Positions 41,900 to 50,667 are shown, numbered from the stretch's first letter. The stretch: DNA of 64,000 nucleotides from DATFVJ01 sp963820395 (GCA_963820395.1 CAWGAE010000015.1:186001-250000), one strand, 5' to 3'. A program made the numbers and translations. Notes: generated by a model not told the origin, from the letters alone.

Positions 41900-42091
41900 A
41901 CGCTGCCCCAAGTCTGTCGGCCGGTGCGGCGCGATCACGTCGCCGTCAGGTAGCAGTTCGCCTGTGTCGTCGAAGAGCACAATCCCGTTACAGAGCAGGC
42001 TCCAGCCCTGCTCCGGGTGCGAGACGACTGTGTGGGCCGCCTCGCGGTCCGGCGACTTCGCGTCGGGACACGGCGGTGTGTGCAGGCACAT
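41885..42091 (-). CDS. DUF5999 small protein
   Basis: 68 residues starting MCLHTPPCPDAKSPDREAAH with two cysteines and HPEQGWSLLCNGIVLFDDTG, then ELLPDGDVIAPHRP. This matches the small actinomycete DUF5999 proteins, possibly metal-binding through Cys/His; function unknown. AGGAGG lies 8 bases before ATG 42091, a strong start. Convergent with the hydrolase, overlapping by 15 bases. Confidence 0.82.
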   Translation of the reverse strand: MCLHTPPCPDAKSPDREAAHTVVSHPEQGWSLLCNGIVLFDDTGELLPDGDVIAPHRPTDLGQRLPAA

Positions 42092-42350
42092 CGTTGTGCC
42101 TCCTGATCTTTCCCGGTAACCGGCTTCTTCCGGTCGAGCCTGCCCTTTATCTGTAGAACGGCGCCGAACGACACGCCGTTCAGCCCCAAATAACCCCGTG
42201 TCGGCCAGGCGAGCGCCGCCCGGCAAACATGATCCAGGGTAGCCCTTCAACAGCCGGTCCGTGCGCTTCAGCCGTCCGCCTCGGTCCGTGGCGGGTTCAT
42301 CCGTCCTGAGTTCAGGCTGTCACGGCCCGGGCTGCCGAATCCGCTAGCGC
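42092..42350. other. Intergenic left flank of IS1634-type element
   Basis: Contains the orphaned 3' end of the gene interrupted by the insertion sequence: read on the minus strand after 42350 the frame continues about nine codons to a TGA at 42312-42314. The rest is upstream sequence of the DUF5999 gene. Confidence 0.5.
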
Positions 42351-44253
42351 GAGTTTCCCCCGTAGTTTGATCTTGATTGTGTTTGCCCAGGTCAGCTGGT
42401 GTGCAGCGGGTGGATGGGTGTATTACCTAACTGGTCTCACCGCGCTGGCGCGTAGCGGTCCAGTCCGAAGATCTCGTAGAGGCGCTGCTGGGTCGAGGTC
42501 ATCTCGGTGAGCATGCGCCGGGCGCGGGGCCGGCCTCCGGTGGAGGGGTAGAGCAGCACGGTTTCCTGGATACCGGCGAGTTCGCTGAGCAGGACCCGGA
42601 CTGACAGGTCAAGACGGTGCTGGCGGGCTTGGCGGCGCATCAGGTGGGCGACGGCCAGGGCGGTGACGCAGTAGGAGACGTGCACCCGGATTTTCTGGTC
42701 GGTCCAGTGGTGCATCGGGGAGAAGGACACCACGCGCGGGTCTTTGAGCTGGCGGAACCCGGCTTCGGCGTCGGACTGGGAGCGGTAGCCGGCGACCACC
42801 TCGGGTACCGGCCAGTCGTCTCGGCTGGTGACCAGGATCCGTTTACCGAACAGCTCGGTCTCCAGCTCGTGGCGGGCCGGCTCGTCCACGGTCCAGGTCA
42901 GCCGCAGCTGGCTGGGCTTGTCGCCGGTCAGGGTGGTGGTGAGGACCCGGTTCAGCCAGCGGGGCCGGGTGATCTTGGCGATGTCGGCTTCTACGGCGGC
43001 GCGATCGCGGCGGGTGCGGCCGCGTTCCAGGCGGGCGGCCAGCTCGGCGAGCTTGCGGGTGGCTTTGCCGGTGGTCTGGCCGGAGCCGCGGGACTGCCTG
43101 GCGTGCAGGGTGTCGGAGTGGGTGAGCAGCACCCGCCGCCGGGCCCCCAGCGCTTCGGCTGTTGTCTCGTGCCCGGTCAGCCCCGGGAACCGCTCGGCGT
43201 CGATCACGGCGAGGCGGCGGGCCGGGAGGGCGAGCAGGTCCGGGTAGTCCGAGGGCGGCAGCGACCCGACGAACTGCAGCCCGGCCTCGGTGAGGTGGGC
43301 GAAGTTGCCCGACGAGTTCTGCCCGGCGTCGAACACGACGGTGAGGTCTTGGTCGTCGGCGGCGATCGCCCGGTAGCGGGTCACCAGTTCATCGACCACC
43401 TCGGGGAAGATCGTCACGTCGTTGCGGTTGCCCGGGTAGGCGTGGCCCACCAGCGGGATCCCGCCGTCGCGGGTGACCACCAGGCCCAGCCCGGCCAGCC
43501 GCAGGTCGGTGCGCTTCTGCTTGGCGTGCCCGCGCTGGGCGATCGGCGCCCTGTCGTTGCCGGAATCGATGAACGTGGCGAAGTTGGTCATGTCCAGCGC
43601 CATCCCGGAAAGGCCCAGGCCGAACTCGGCCGCCATCGCGGCCGCCAGCCGCCGCTCGATGACGGTCAGTGCCGCCTGATCCAGCGCGTCCATCGCGTCC
43701 CAGAACCGCCGGTGATCCAGCGCCGCTGATGGCACCCGCGCCAGCCGGTCTCCGGCCGTCGTGGCCCACCAGTCCGCGAACGCCAGCTTCGAGCACGGCG
43801 CCACCACCCGGTTCGCGCACGCCAGCGCCAGGTAGGTGCCCACCGATGCGGAGGCGTCCGCCCGCCGCTGCCCGGCTGCCTCATCGATGATTGCGGCATA
43901 CCCCAGCCGCTCCAGCACTCCCCACACGGCGGCCAGGTCGCCAAACGCCAGGTGCCGGGTCCGTTCCGGCTCGCCCGGCCCGGCCTCGCTGAGCCGGGCC
44001 GCGACCTCCTCCGCCGACCCGAGATAACGCTGGGAGACGATCCGCGGCTTGCCGCCGACCCTGGCCGACTCCACCAGGTAGTAGTAGGTCCGCTGGCCCT
44101 GCTTCTTCGCCACCAAGCTCGCCATACTTCTAGGTAATACACCTTCAGCCGCTCAATATCGATCACGACACGCCTGATTCAGCAGCTCACAGCACAACCC
44201 AGTCGGGCCGCCAGGTCCCGAAATGCTTCAAGATCACGCTAAGGGGGAAACTC
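42351..44253 (-). mobile_element. IS1634-type insertion sequence
   Basis: A 1,903-bp element with inverted ends: GAGTTTCCCCCGTAGTTTGA on the left matches the complement of the right end (GAGTTTCCCCCTTAGCGTGA) at 16 of 20 positions, followed by shared TCTTGA. Flanks CCGCTAGCGC and CCGCTAGCTG agree in 8 of 10 bases, consistent with a target duplication that has drifted. It carries one intact transposase gene and has clipped the 3' end of a neighbouring gene. Confidence 0.85.
42437..44125 (-). CDS. IS1634-family transposase
   Basis: 562 residues, apparently intact. MASLVAKKQGQRTYYYLVESARVGGKPRIV is the typical start; the DDE core shows MALDMTNFATFID for the first aspartate, VVFDAGQNSSGNFAHL for the second, and GYRSQSDAEAGFRQLKDPRVV (the Y-x-x-R-x8-R-x-L-K-D block) for the catalytic glutamate, followed by VHVSYCVTALAVAHLMRRQ. 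It catalyses movement of its element and is flanked by the inverted repeats described. ATG 44125 is 128 bases inside the right end. Nothing suggests loss of function. Confidence 0.92.
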   Translation of the reverse strand: MASLVAKKQGQRTYYYLVESARVGGKPRIVSQRYLGSAEEVAARLSEAGPGEPERTRHLAFGDLAAVWGVLERLGYAAIIDEAAGQRRADASASVGTYLALACANRVVAPCSKLAFADWWATTAGDRLARVPSAALDHRRFWDAMDALDQAALTVIERRLAAAMAAEFGLGLSGMALDMTNFATFIDSGNDRAPIAQRGHAKQKRTDLRLAGLGLVVTRDGGIPLVGHAYPGNRNDVTIFPEVVDELVTRYRAIAADDQDLTVVFDAGQNSSGNFAHLTEAGLQFVGSLPPSDYPDLLALPARRLAVIDAERFPGLTGHETTAEALGARRRVLLTHSDTLHARQSRGSGQTTGKATRKLAELAARLERGRTRRDRAAVEADIAKITRPRWLNRVLTTTLTGDKPSQLRLTWTVDEPARHELETELFGKRILVTSRDDWPVPEVVAGYRSQSDAEAGFRQLKDPRVVSFSPMHHWTDQKIRVHVSYCVTALAVAHLMRRQARQHRLDLSVRVLLSELAGIQETVLLYPSTGGRPRARRMLTEMTSTQQRLYEIFGLDRYAPAR

Positions 44254-44638
44254 CCGCTAGCTGCGGCGGGAGCCGGACAATCCCGGCAAGCCGGTGTTCT
44301 TCGCGCAGGGTCAGCAGCCGCTCCGCTTCCGCCAACCAAATCTTCACCTTGGGCTTTGCCCTGGCCTTGCGGCGGTAGATCCAGTCGTCGTACCCGAGCG
44401 GCCCGATCTGAACACGTTCGGCGGCGTAGGCCGAATGCATGACCGCGGTCAGTGCGTCGTCAAGAGCTAGCCCGAGTCTGCGAAGCTCGATCGTCGGCGC
44501 GCGACTCGCCTGTGCCCGCCGCAGGGCGTCCTCCGCGTCCCGGGCCGCGCGGAACAATTCCGAGAACTGCGCGGCAAGGTCGCGATCGGCGGCATACTTC
44601 TCATTCGCCTCGCGGCTCGGCCTGGGGCGGGTGACCAT
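44234..44638 (-). CDS. Hypothetical protein with C-terminus replaced by IS end
   Basis: 134 residues, helical and charged (EANEKYAADRDLAAQFSELFRAARDAEDALRRAQ, ALDDALTAVMHSAYAAERVQIGPLGYDDWIYRRKARAKPKVKIWLAE). The start at 44638 follows AGGGAGAG. Its last codons (VSPLA and stop) come from the right inverted repeat of the adjacent element; joining the flanks gives an original ending of LADSAARAVTA instead. Only the final few residues changed, so the product may still work. Function unknown; likely cytoplasmic. Confidence 0.65.
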   Translation of the reverse strand: MVTRPRPSREANEKYAADRDLAAQFSELFRAARDAEDALRRAQASRAPTIELRRLGLALDDALTAVMHSAYAAERVQIGPLGYDDWIYRRKARAKPKVKIWLAEAERLLTLREEHRLAGIVRLPPQLAGVSPLA

Positions 44639-44738
44639 CGTGATCTCTCCCTGCCGTCTATGTTTCGTCTGTGCAGTGTGCCTCAGCGTACGCGCCTTGC
44701 CGCGGCGCGCGTCGCCGGCCGGCCATGGTGCGCCGTGT

Positions 44739-44939
44739 TCAGCGGGCGAAAAAATGCCAGCCAAGCCATCCCCAGAGCAGCAAGACGAGCACCCGTGTGA
44801 CTCGCGTCTGCATCAGGAAGCCGACCATCTGGCCCGCCGTGGGCACCCGTGACCCGCGGCGGCGCGCCACCACCTCAAGTGTGATCAACGCGATTGTGAG
44901 GACGATGAACCCGAGGACCGTGATCGTATGTGTGTTCAT
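44739..44939 (-). CDS. Small membrane protein (DUF6186-like)
   Basis: 66 residues from ATG 44939, with two hydrophobic helices (TVLGFIVLTIALITLEVVA and VTRVLVLLLWGWLGWHFF) joined by a basic loop RRRGSRVPTAGQMV. The loop-and-W-H-F-F ending is that of small actinomycete membrane proteins of the DUF6186 kind; function unknown. It follows the next gene upstream by a few bases, so the two are an operon. A GTG two codons earlier is possible. Confidence 0.68.
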   Translation of the reverse strand: MNTHTITVLGFIVLTIALITLEVVARRRGSRVPTAGQMVGFLMQTRVTRVLVLLLWGWLGWHFFAR

Positions 44940-44946
44940 CTGCACG

Positions 44947-45351
44947 TCACCGCCTGATCAGGCCCCACCCGGCCAGTAGCCAGGTGGCGAAGGCAGCGCT
45001 TTTGACCGCGTGGTAGTCGAACAGGGGGCCCGCCACGACGCTGAGTGTGGGATGCCACCACTGCGAACCGTCTCTGAAGCCCGACGCCTCCCACTCGAAG
45101 AACATGATCGCTGCGAGTGCCCAGTACGAGGCACCGGAGATATCCACGCGTTCTGGTGGCGGGATTCGTTCGGGTGGCCAGCGGAAGGCGATTACGGCGA
45201 GAACGACCCAGGGCACTGCCACCGTTATGGTTGCGGCCGCTGTAAACGAGGCGATTCCGCCGGCTAGCCAAGAATATCCCGCGACACCCGCGCCTACGAT
45301 GGCCGTCCGGACTGGATGCTTACCCCAGTCGGGGCTGCGTTCAGTAGCCAT
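44947..45351 (-). CDS. Hypothetical membrane protein
   Basis: 134 residues. Three to four transmembrane segments: VRTAIVGAGVAGYSWLAGGIA, ATITVAVPWVVLAVIAFRW, SYWALAAIMFFEWEASGF and SAAFATWLLAGWGLIRR. MATERSPDWGKHP starts it, with AGGAGGCAG about 6 bases upstream. No family is recognised. Immediately upstream of the small membrane protein on the same strand, so the pair is probably co-transcribed and could form a complex in the membrane. Confidence 0.65.
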   Translation of the reverse strand: MATERSPDWGKHPVRTAIVGAGVAGYSWLAGGIASFTAAATITVAVPWVVLAVIAFRWPPERIPPPERVDISGASYWALAAIMFFEWEASGFRDGSQWWHPTLSVVAGPLFDYHAVKSAAFATWLLAGWGLIRR

Positions 45352-46005
45352 CTGCCTCCTAGGCAAAGGATCCTATCGCTTTGCGTCTCACCAACCGCAA
45401 CAGTTCAGACCTGCGGCGCCTTCCCGCCACCTTTTGGCGCGGCCCAGGGTTCCGGACACGCCGCCTGCGTGCCGTCGGCCCGGTCTTCCGCTATGGCGTT
45501 GGCCAAGCGCGCACCGCTCCCTGCGCTCGACCGAGCCGAAGTGAGCCGGTGCCTGAATCGCACCCGGGAGTTCATGCGGGTCGTGTGAAGACGGCCGGCC
45601 AGTCCCGGGAACGAGCGGGACCCCGTCCGGCGGCGCGTCAAGCACAGCGGCCGGTCGCGAGTCCTGGCCCACCGTAGTCGTCTCGTCGCAGGTGAGTTTC
45701 GAGTTGGAACGGATCGTGACTGGCTGAGCGTGCCCACCGGTGACCGCATGCACTGGCCGGCCGGGTGCCCACCTGATCGTTTCTGATTGTCGGCCGCCGG
45801 ATCCCTAGCCTGCCCGGGCGCGAGCTCGGATGCGGACCTTCGGTTTTGCTACCGTCCGGTCAGCTGGCCGGACGCCGGTCCTGCCAGCGGGTATCCACTG
45901 GTCGCGTTGTTAACAGGTCGGTCACATGCGCGATGCCACAGCGAAACCACCGCCGGGCACTATCATCAGCGTGGGTCAGGGCACAAGGCGAGACAGGTAC
46001 TGGCC
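45352..46005. other. Gene-free stretch before the hairpins and array
   Basis: About 650 bases with only short overlapping frames and no ribosome-binding sites that decide one. It leads into two perfect hairpins and the 14-bp array. A promoter for the minus-strand membrane pair should lie at its left edge. Confidence 0.5.
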
Positions 46006-46045
46006 GCCGTCAGGCACGGGACGCTCGTAGCCCGTGCCTGACGGC
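46006..46045 (+). repeat. Perfect 15-bp hairpin
   Basis: GCCGTCAGGCACGGG and its exact complement CCCGTGCCTGACGGC flank the 10-nt loop ACGCTCGTAG. It lies 126 bases before the 14-bp array and has the same loop length as the next hairpin. Confidence 0.8.
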
Positions 46046-46128
46046 TGACCGTGGCTTCGCCGCGGCAGGCTCCGCTCGTGGCACCATGGCGTGGCGGTGA
46101 TGGTACCGCATGGCGGACCGTCTCACCT

Positions 46129-46170
46129 CCGCTGACGCGGCAGCATGCCACCAGGCTGCCGCGTCAGCGG
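46129..46170 (+). repeat. Perfect 16-bp hairpin abutting the array
   Basis: CCGCTGACGCGGCAGC and GCTGCCGCGTCAGCGG form an exact 16-bp stem with a 10-nt loop (ATGCCACCAG). The last stem base, 46170, is directly followed by the first unit of the tandem array. Confidence 0.85.
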
Positions 46171-47066
46171 CCCAGCACGGCGGGCCCAGCACGGCGGGCC
46201 CAGCACGGCGGGCCCAGCACGGCGGGCCCAGCACGGCGGGCCCAGCACGGCGGGCCCAGCACGGCGGGCCCAGCACGGCGGGCCCAGCACGGCGGGCCCA
46301 GCACGGCGGGCCCAGCACGGCGGGCCCAGCACGGCGGGCCCAGCACGGCGGGCCCAGCACGGCGGGCCCAGCACGGCGGGCCCAGCACGGCGGGCCCAGC
46401 ACGGCGGGCCCAGCACGGCGGGCCCAGCACGGCGGGCCCAGCACGGCGGGCCCAGCACGGCGGGCCCAGCACGGCGGGCCCAGCACGGCGGGCCCAGCAC
46501 GGCGGGCCCAGCACGGCGGGCCCAGCACGGCGGGCCCAGCACGGCGGGCCCAGCACGGCGGGCCCAGCACGGCGGGCCCAGCACGGCGGGCCCAGCACGG
46601 CGGGCCCAGCACGGCGGGCCCAGCACGGCGGGCCCAGCACGGCGGGCCCAGCACGGCGGGCCCAGCACGGCGGGCCCAGCACGGCGGGCCCAGCACGGCG
46701 GGCCCAGCACGGCGGGCCCAGCACGGCGGGCCCAGCACGGCGGGCCCAGCACGGCGGGCCCAGCACGGCGGGCCCAGCACGGCGGGCCCAGCACGGCGGG
46801 CCCAGCACGGCGGGCCCAGCACGGCGGGCCCAGCACGGCGGGCCCAGCACGGCGGGCCCAGCACGGCGGGCCCAGCACGGCGGGCCCAGCCCGGCGGGCC
46901 CAGCACGGCGGGCCCAGCACGGCGGGCCCAGCACGGCGGGCCCAGCACGGCGGGCCCAGCACGGCGGGCCCAGCACGGCGGGCCCAGCACGGCGGGCCCA
47001 GCACGGCGGGCCCAGCACGGCGGGCCCAGCACGGCGGGCCCAGCACGGCGGGCCCAGCACGGCGGG
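46171..47066 (+). repeat. 64-copy 14-bp tandem array
   Basis: Exactly 64 head-to-tail units of CCCAGCACGGCGGG (896 bp). Only one unit differs by eye: the 52nd, at 46885-46898, reads CCCAGCCCGGCGGG. Every junction is the palindrome GGGCCC. Because 14 is not a multiple of three, every frame cycles through the same 14-residue peptide on each strand, so all six frames are open and long apparent frames through it are not evidence for genes. There are no unique spacers, so it is not a CRISPR array. Confidence 0.97.
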
Positions 47067-47710
47067 GTCGTGACCAAGCACCTGCTCCTCCGGTTGGAGC
47101 ACGCGTGGTACGTCGATGAGAACCTGAAGGAACCGCGCGTCAAGAAGTGGACCCCAACCAAGACCAAGGCCGCGAAGGTGACCCACGCACTAGCCACTAC
47201 GGCGCTCCGCCTGGACGATGACGTCAAGCCCAGGACCTGCCTCGGTCCCGACCTACCCCGGTCCCGTCCGAGGAGATCGTCGCCTGCACCAACGTGCTCC
47301 TTCACCACCCGACCCTGAAGGCCCTCGACCACTCGCCGTTGTTCTTCAACCTGAACGCGCTCCAGGTGGAGTACGACCCGGCCGCACCCGACCCGGTTCG
47401 CTGGAATGAGTTCATGGGCAAGCTGCTCGGGGCGGCCCGCGAGGAGGCCACCGGGATCCCCGCCGACCCGGAGGCAATCGCCGTCCTGGAGGAGGCCATC
47501 GGCTGCATCGTGACCGGGCAGCTTGACCAGCAGAAGATCTTCCTGTTCGTCGGCCCGGCACGCGGCGGCAAGGGCACCATCGCCCAGGTCCTCAAGGCGC
47601 TCCTCGGGGCGAAGAACGTCGCCTGGCCGACGCTGGCGAATACGGCGACGCACCCCGACCGGCAGGCCATCAGGATCTTGGATACCTGGGCATTTCCGGT
47701 CGTTGTGTGA
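47067..47710 (+). pseudogene. Phage/plasmid primase-helicase (D5/P4-type) remnant
   Basis: The reading passes through two frames. First, WYVDENLKEPRVKKWTPTKTKAAKV..., a primase/helicase N-terminal linker, is open up to about 47262; the next frame gives PLFFNLNALQVEYDPAAPDPVRW, LEEAIGCIVTGQLDQQKIFLFVGPARGGKGTIAQVLKALLG with a Walker A (GPARGGKG), and NVAWPTLANTATHP. This is the helicase core of P4/D5-type replication proteins. The 5' part is missing where the tandem array begins, and the reading ends abruptly after RILDTWAF. It is a relic of an integrated plasmid, phage or integrative element. Confidence 0.78.
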
Positions 47711-48154
47711 CGCCCGCCCAGGCACCTTCGGCGCTTTGGGTGCGGTCGTCGGCAAGAGGTAAACGTGATGAACGCTTCGGGCGGCCCGACGACATGCCAT
47801 ACAGGGACGGCTACAAGGCCAGGCAGCTTGCGAACGGCACCTGGTCAATCACCATCACCCGCCGGACCGATGTGATGTTCGGGCTGGGCGGCTACAGGTC
47901 CGTCCCAAGTCAGGAGCACTTTCTATTGCTGACACGCCGATCACCCACAAGTCAGCGTGTAGGGTCGGGGGCGCATGCGTGCGGGTGTTCATTCGTCGCC
48001 CTCCTAAGGGCTCGGCTTGGAATGGGTCAGTCCGGGCGGAGCGGGGCCGTCGAAGGATAGTCGAGTCCGGGCTCGTTGGTGTCGGTCGTGGATGTCAAGC
48101 AGCCATCAAGTAGCCAACGTGCAGGCGGATGCGGGCCAAGGCAGCGAGGAAGAC
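47711..48154. other. Gene-free stretch after the primase relic
   Basis: A plus-strand frame runs through much of it but contains no recognisable domain, and its composition is less regular than coding sequence nearby. A promoter for the small gene downstream may lie near 48100. Confidence 0.4.
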
Positions 48155-48427
48155 ATGAGCCGGATCCGTTTCGCGACAATGGAAGAGGCGCTTGAGCACC
48201 TCGACGCCGACGACATCTGGCGGAAGTACCAGGTGGACTACCAGGACGCTGAGACCGAGAACTGGCGGATCAGTCACTTCGAGATCCCACGGGAGTCCTG
48301 GACACGCCTCCGCTACATCACGGATGAAGGCCCTGACCGCGACCCCGGATCCGGCAAGTTCACCCGGATCGCGCAGCGGTCAACGACTGCCAGGAGCACG
48401 ACCGCAGAAAGATCCGTTGCTCGGTGA
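48155..48427 (+). CDS. Small hypothetical protein
   Basis: 90 residues from ATG 48155, with GCGAGGAAG just upstream. The first 60 residues are acidic (MSRIRFATMEEALEHLDADDIWRKYQVDYQDAETENWRISHFEIPRE) and DPGSGKFTRI follows; the tail is a Ser/Thr/Arg repeat. The WRISHFEIPRESWTRL...GSGKFTRI part weakly recalls the N-terminus of mobile-element methyltransferases of which a C-terminal piece lies at 50879-51049; that is a guess. Lies in the mobile region just before the interrupted sigma gene. Confidence 0.5.
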   Translation: MSRIRFATMEEALEHLDADDIWRKYQVDYQDAETENWRISHFEIPRESWTRLRYITDEGPDRDPGSGKFTRIAQRSTTARSTTAERSVAR

Positions 48428-49016
48428 GCATTGCCAGGCAATGACCGGTTTGGAATAGTAGCACGGAGTCGGCGACGACGCTGCTCCAGACCCAGGCAGT
48501 AACAGAACATTGGCCGGGAGGGAACGCTGGTAACCAACGCCGCGTTCGCTCCGACAAGCTGGGACGACGCGCTAGTGACGCTGTACAGTACCCACTACCG
48601 CTCGCTGGTACGACTAGCAAGCTTGCTAGTACGTGACACATCCACAGCGGAAGAGGTTGTACAAGACTCATTCGTGGCCCTGCAAGCTGCCTGGTGGCGT
48701 ATCCGGGACGCCAACAAGGCGTTCGCTTACCTGCGACAGGCCGTGATCAACCACTCGCGTGCTGTACTTAGACGTCGCGCCGTTGCCGACAGGTACGCGC
48801 CCAAGTCATCCCCGGACATGCCCAGCGCTGAGCAAGACGCAATGCTACAGCTGGAGTGCTCTGCAGTGATCTCCGCCATGCGGACCCTTCCACGGCGGCA
48901 GCGTGAGGCACTTGTCCTTCGTTACTACGCTGACCCGAAAAAGGGACCTCAGCTGGGCGCGCGGCAGCGAACCCTGGCCTGCGCGGGCCGGTCAGGGTCT
49001 GTGAGTTCGGTGTGGA

Positions 49017-50326
49017 TTAGGCGGCGGGGGTGTTTGCTGGTTGGCCGGGTTCAGGGTCGGTGCCGGGTATTCGGCAGAGGGTGACCTCGAAGCCGAGGGC
49101 GCCGAGCTTGCCGACGTGGTGAGCGATCTGCCGGCGGGTGCTGGCTTGGCGGTCGTAGTAGTCGGGGCCGAGGTCTTCATACCGGGCGCCGGGGTGCGAT
49201 AGCAGGGCGTGGTAGACCTTCAGCTGGGTGTTGCCGAGGGCGACCTGGGCTTTTGCTTTGCCGCGGCGTCGGGATAGCCGCCGGTAGCGGGCGCCTTCGC
49301 GGGTTTGGGTTTTGCCGGCCGCGACGGCGGTCTCGCCGGTGACGGCGGCCAGGTACCGGTTGCCCTTTTTGGATTTGGCTTTCCCCTGGCGCTTGCCGGA
49401 GGAGTTGTCCAGCGGGGTGCGACCGGCCCAGGAGGCCAGGTGGGCGGGGGTGGGGAACCTGTTCATATCGGTTCCGGTCTCGGCGAGGGCGTCCTGGGCG
49501 GGCGCCGGCCAGCCGGGCATTGATCCGGCCTGCTGCAGTTGTTCCTCGTAGGGGGCTAGCAGGTGCTCGATCACCTGGGTCAGCCGGGTGATCTCGGCGT
49601 TGAGGTGGTCGATGCGGCCGAGCATGGTGGCCAGCAGCGCGGCGTGGGTGGTGGTGAAGAACTCCGCGCCCTCTAGCGCCGCTTCCAGCTGGGCGATCTT
49701 GCGGCGGGCGCGGGTGCGGGCCAGTTGCGCCAGCACCTTCGGGTTGCGCTCCCCGGCGATGAGGCGGTTCATGATGTCCCGGCCCGTCGTCCCGTGCAGG
49801 TCGGTGACCACGGAGGAGATCTTTATCGCCGCCGATTCCAGCAGTTTTTCCGCGCGCTGCTTCTCCCGGGTCCGTTCCCCGGTCAGGTGCGGCGGTAGCG
49901 GGTGTGCAGCCGGATCACCCTGAACTCCGGGGTGGCCACGAAGCAGGAAGTGACCGCACCGCGCTCAAAGCACGCCGCCAGCCACCGGGAATCGGACGGG
50001 TCCCGCTTCGGCCGGCCGGGCAGGTGCTTGACCTGCCTGGCGTCGGCCAGGACGCATTCGAACTCCTCGGCCTCCAGCCGGTAGAACACCGGCTTCCAGT
50101 AGTCGCCCGTTGCCTCCATCACCACGGCGGGCACCTGCCAGCAGCGCAGCCAGTCCGCCAGCGCCAGCACCTCGCGCTTGGTGGTGCCGAAGCTGCGGGT
50201 TTCCTGCGCCCGCCGCGCCGGGTTCTTGTCCGAGGGCACCCGGATGGTCGCGGCCATGCCGGCCTTGCCGATGTCGATGCCGCACACCCGGTCGCGGTAC
50301 AGCGGCTCGTCGGTCACTTCGTCCAC
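49017..50326 (-). pseudogene. IS110-family transposase with one-base frame break
   Basis: The N-terminal half (from GTG 50326) shows RDRVCGIDIGKAGMA (first Asp), VVMEATGDYWKPVFYRLE (Glu) and VLADARQVKHLPGRPKRDPSDSRWLA (last two Asp), the DEDD RuvC-like core. It stops after RLHTRYRRT. The other frame resumes with LTGERTREKQRAEKLLESAA and carries the C-terminal domain MPGWPAPAQDALAETGTDM, ASWAGRTPLDNSSGKRQGKAKSKKGNRYL with the catalytic-serine region. A missing base in the CGCCGCACC run near 49885 accounts for the break. It is bridge-RNA-guided recombinase by family; this copy is dead or mis-sequenced. Confidence 0.88.
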
Positions 50327-50555
50327 GCGTCCCTCACCTGTCCTTCCCCGGCTGCTAGCGTGCGAGGTGGTACCGCCCGGGGAACCGGGGGCGAGCGGAA
50401 GAACTGACCCGCGTGCTCGAAGCAACAATGAACAGCCCCTTGGTTACCGGTTCCCGGCGTCAGGCTGACCCGCGGCCTCCACCGCGACCAAGAAAACAAC
50501 GACGTCACGGGCGGTACCGCCCGCCACACGCCGGTACGGCGTCCGCGGGGATAGG
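50327..50555 (-). ncRNA. Candidate IS110 bridge RNA region
   Basis: Non-coding left end of the element, upstream of the transposase on the same strand, where IS110-group elements encode the bridge RNA that pairs with target and donor. The string AGGCTGACCCG at 50462-50472 equals the sequence formed by joining the two element ends across the CT core. GC-rich inverted segments (GGTACCGCCC, GGGCGGTACC) could form loops. No expression or fold data can be read here. Confidence 0.4.
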
Positions 50556-50667
50556 CTGACCTGTCAGTAGCGCAGATCGCTGCGTCGATGGGAATTAGTC
50601 AGGGTGCTGTCAAGGCGCACAGTTCCAGGGCGTTGTCCTCGCTGCGCTCAACGCTTGAGAGCCAAGC

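Larger units (their letters stand above)
48932..50555 (-). mobile_element. IS110-family insertion sequence in a sigma gene
   Basis: Element of about 1.62 kb between two copies of GCTGAC (48929-48934 and 50555-50560), where CT fits the core dinucleotide of IS110-type recombination. The six-base identity leaves the precise ends ambiguous. It has no long terminal inverted repeats, as expected for IS110. A DEDD-type transposase, frameshifted, fills 49017-50326, and the 229 bases upstream of it are non-coding. Confidence 0.82.

Noticed and set aside
42617..43729. 370-codon plus-strand frame opposite the IS1634 transposase
   Set aside because: Antisense shadow of a conserved transposase; Gly/Val-rich composition with no domain.
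46171..47066. CRISPR array
   Set aside because: Units are contiguous with no unique spacers between them, the repeat is only 14 bp and no cas gene is nearby.
46010..47848. Long minus-strand reading frame through the 14-bp array (over 600 codons)
   Set aside because: All six frames are open because the unit is 14 bp. It lacks a ribosome-binding site and its non-repeat ends are antisense to the primase-helicase relic.
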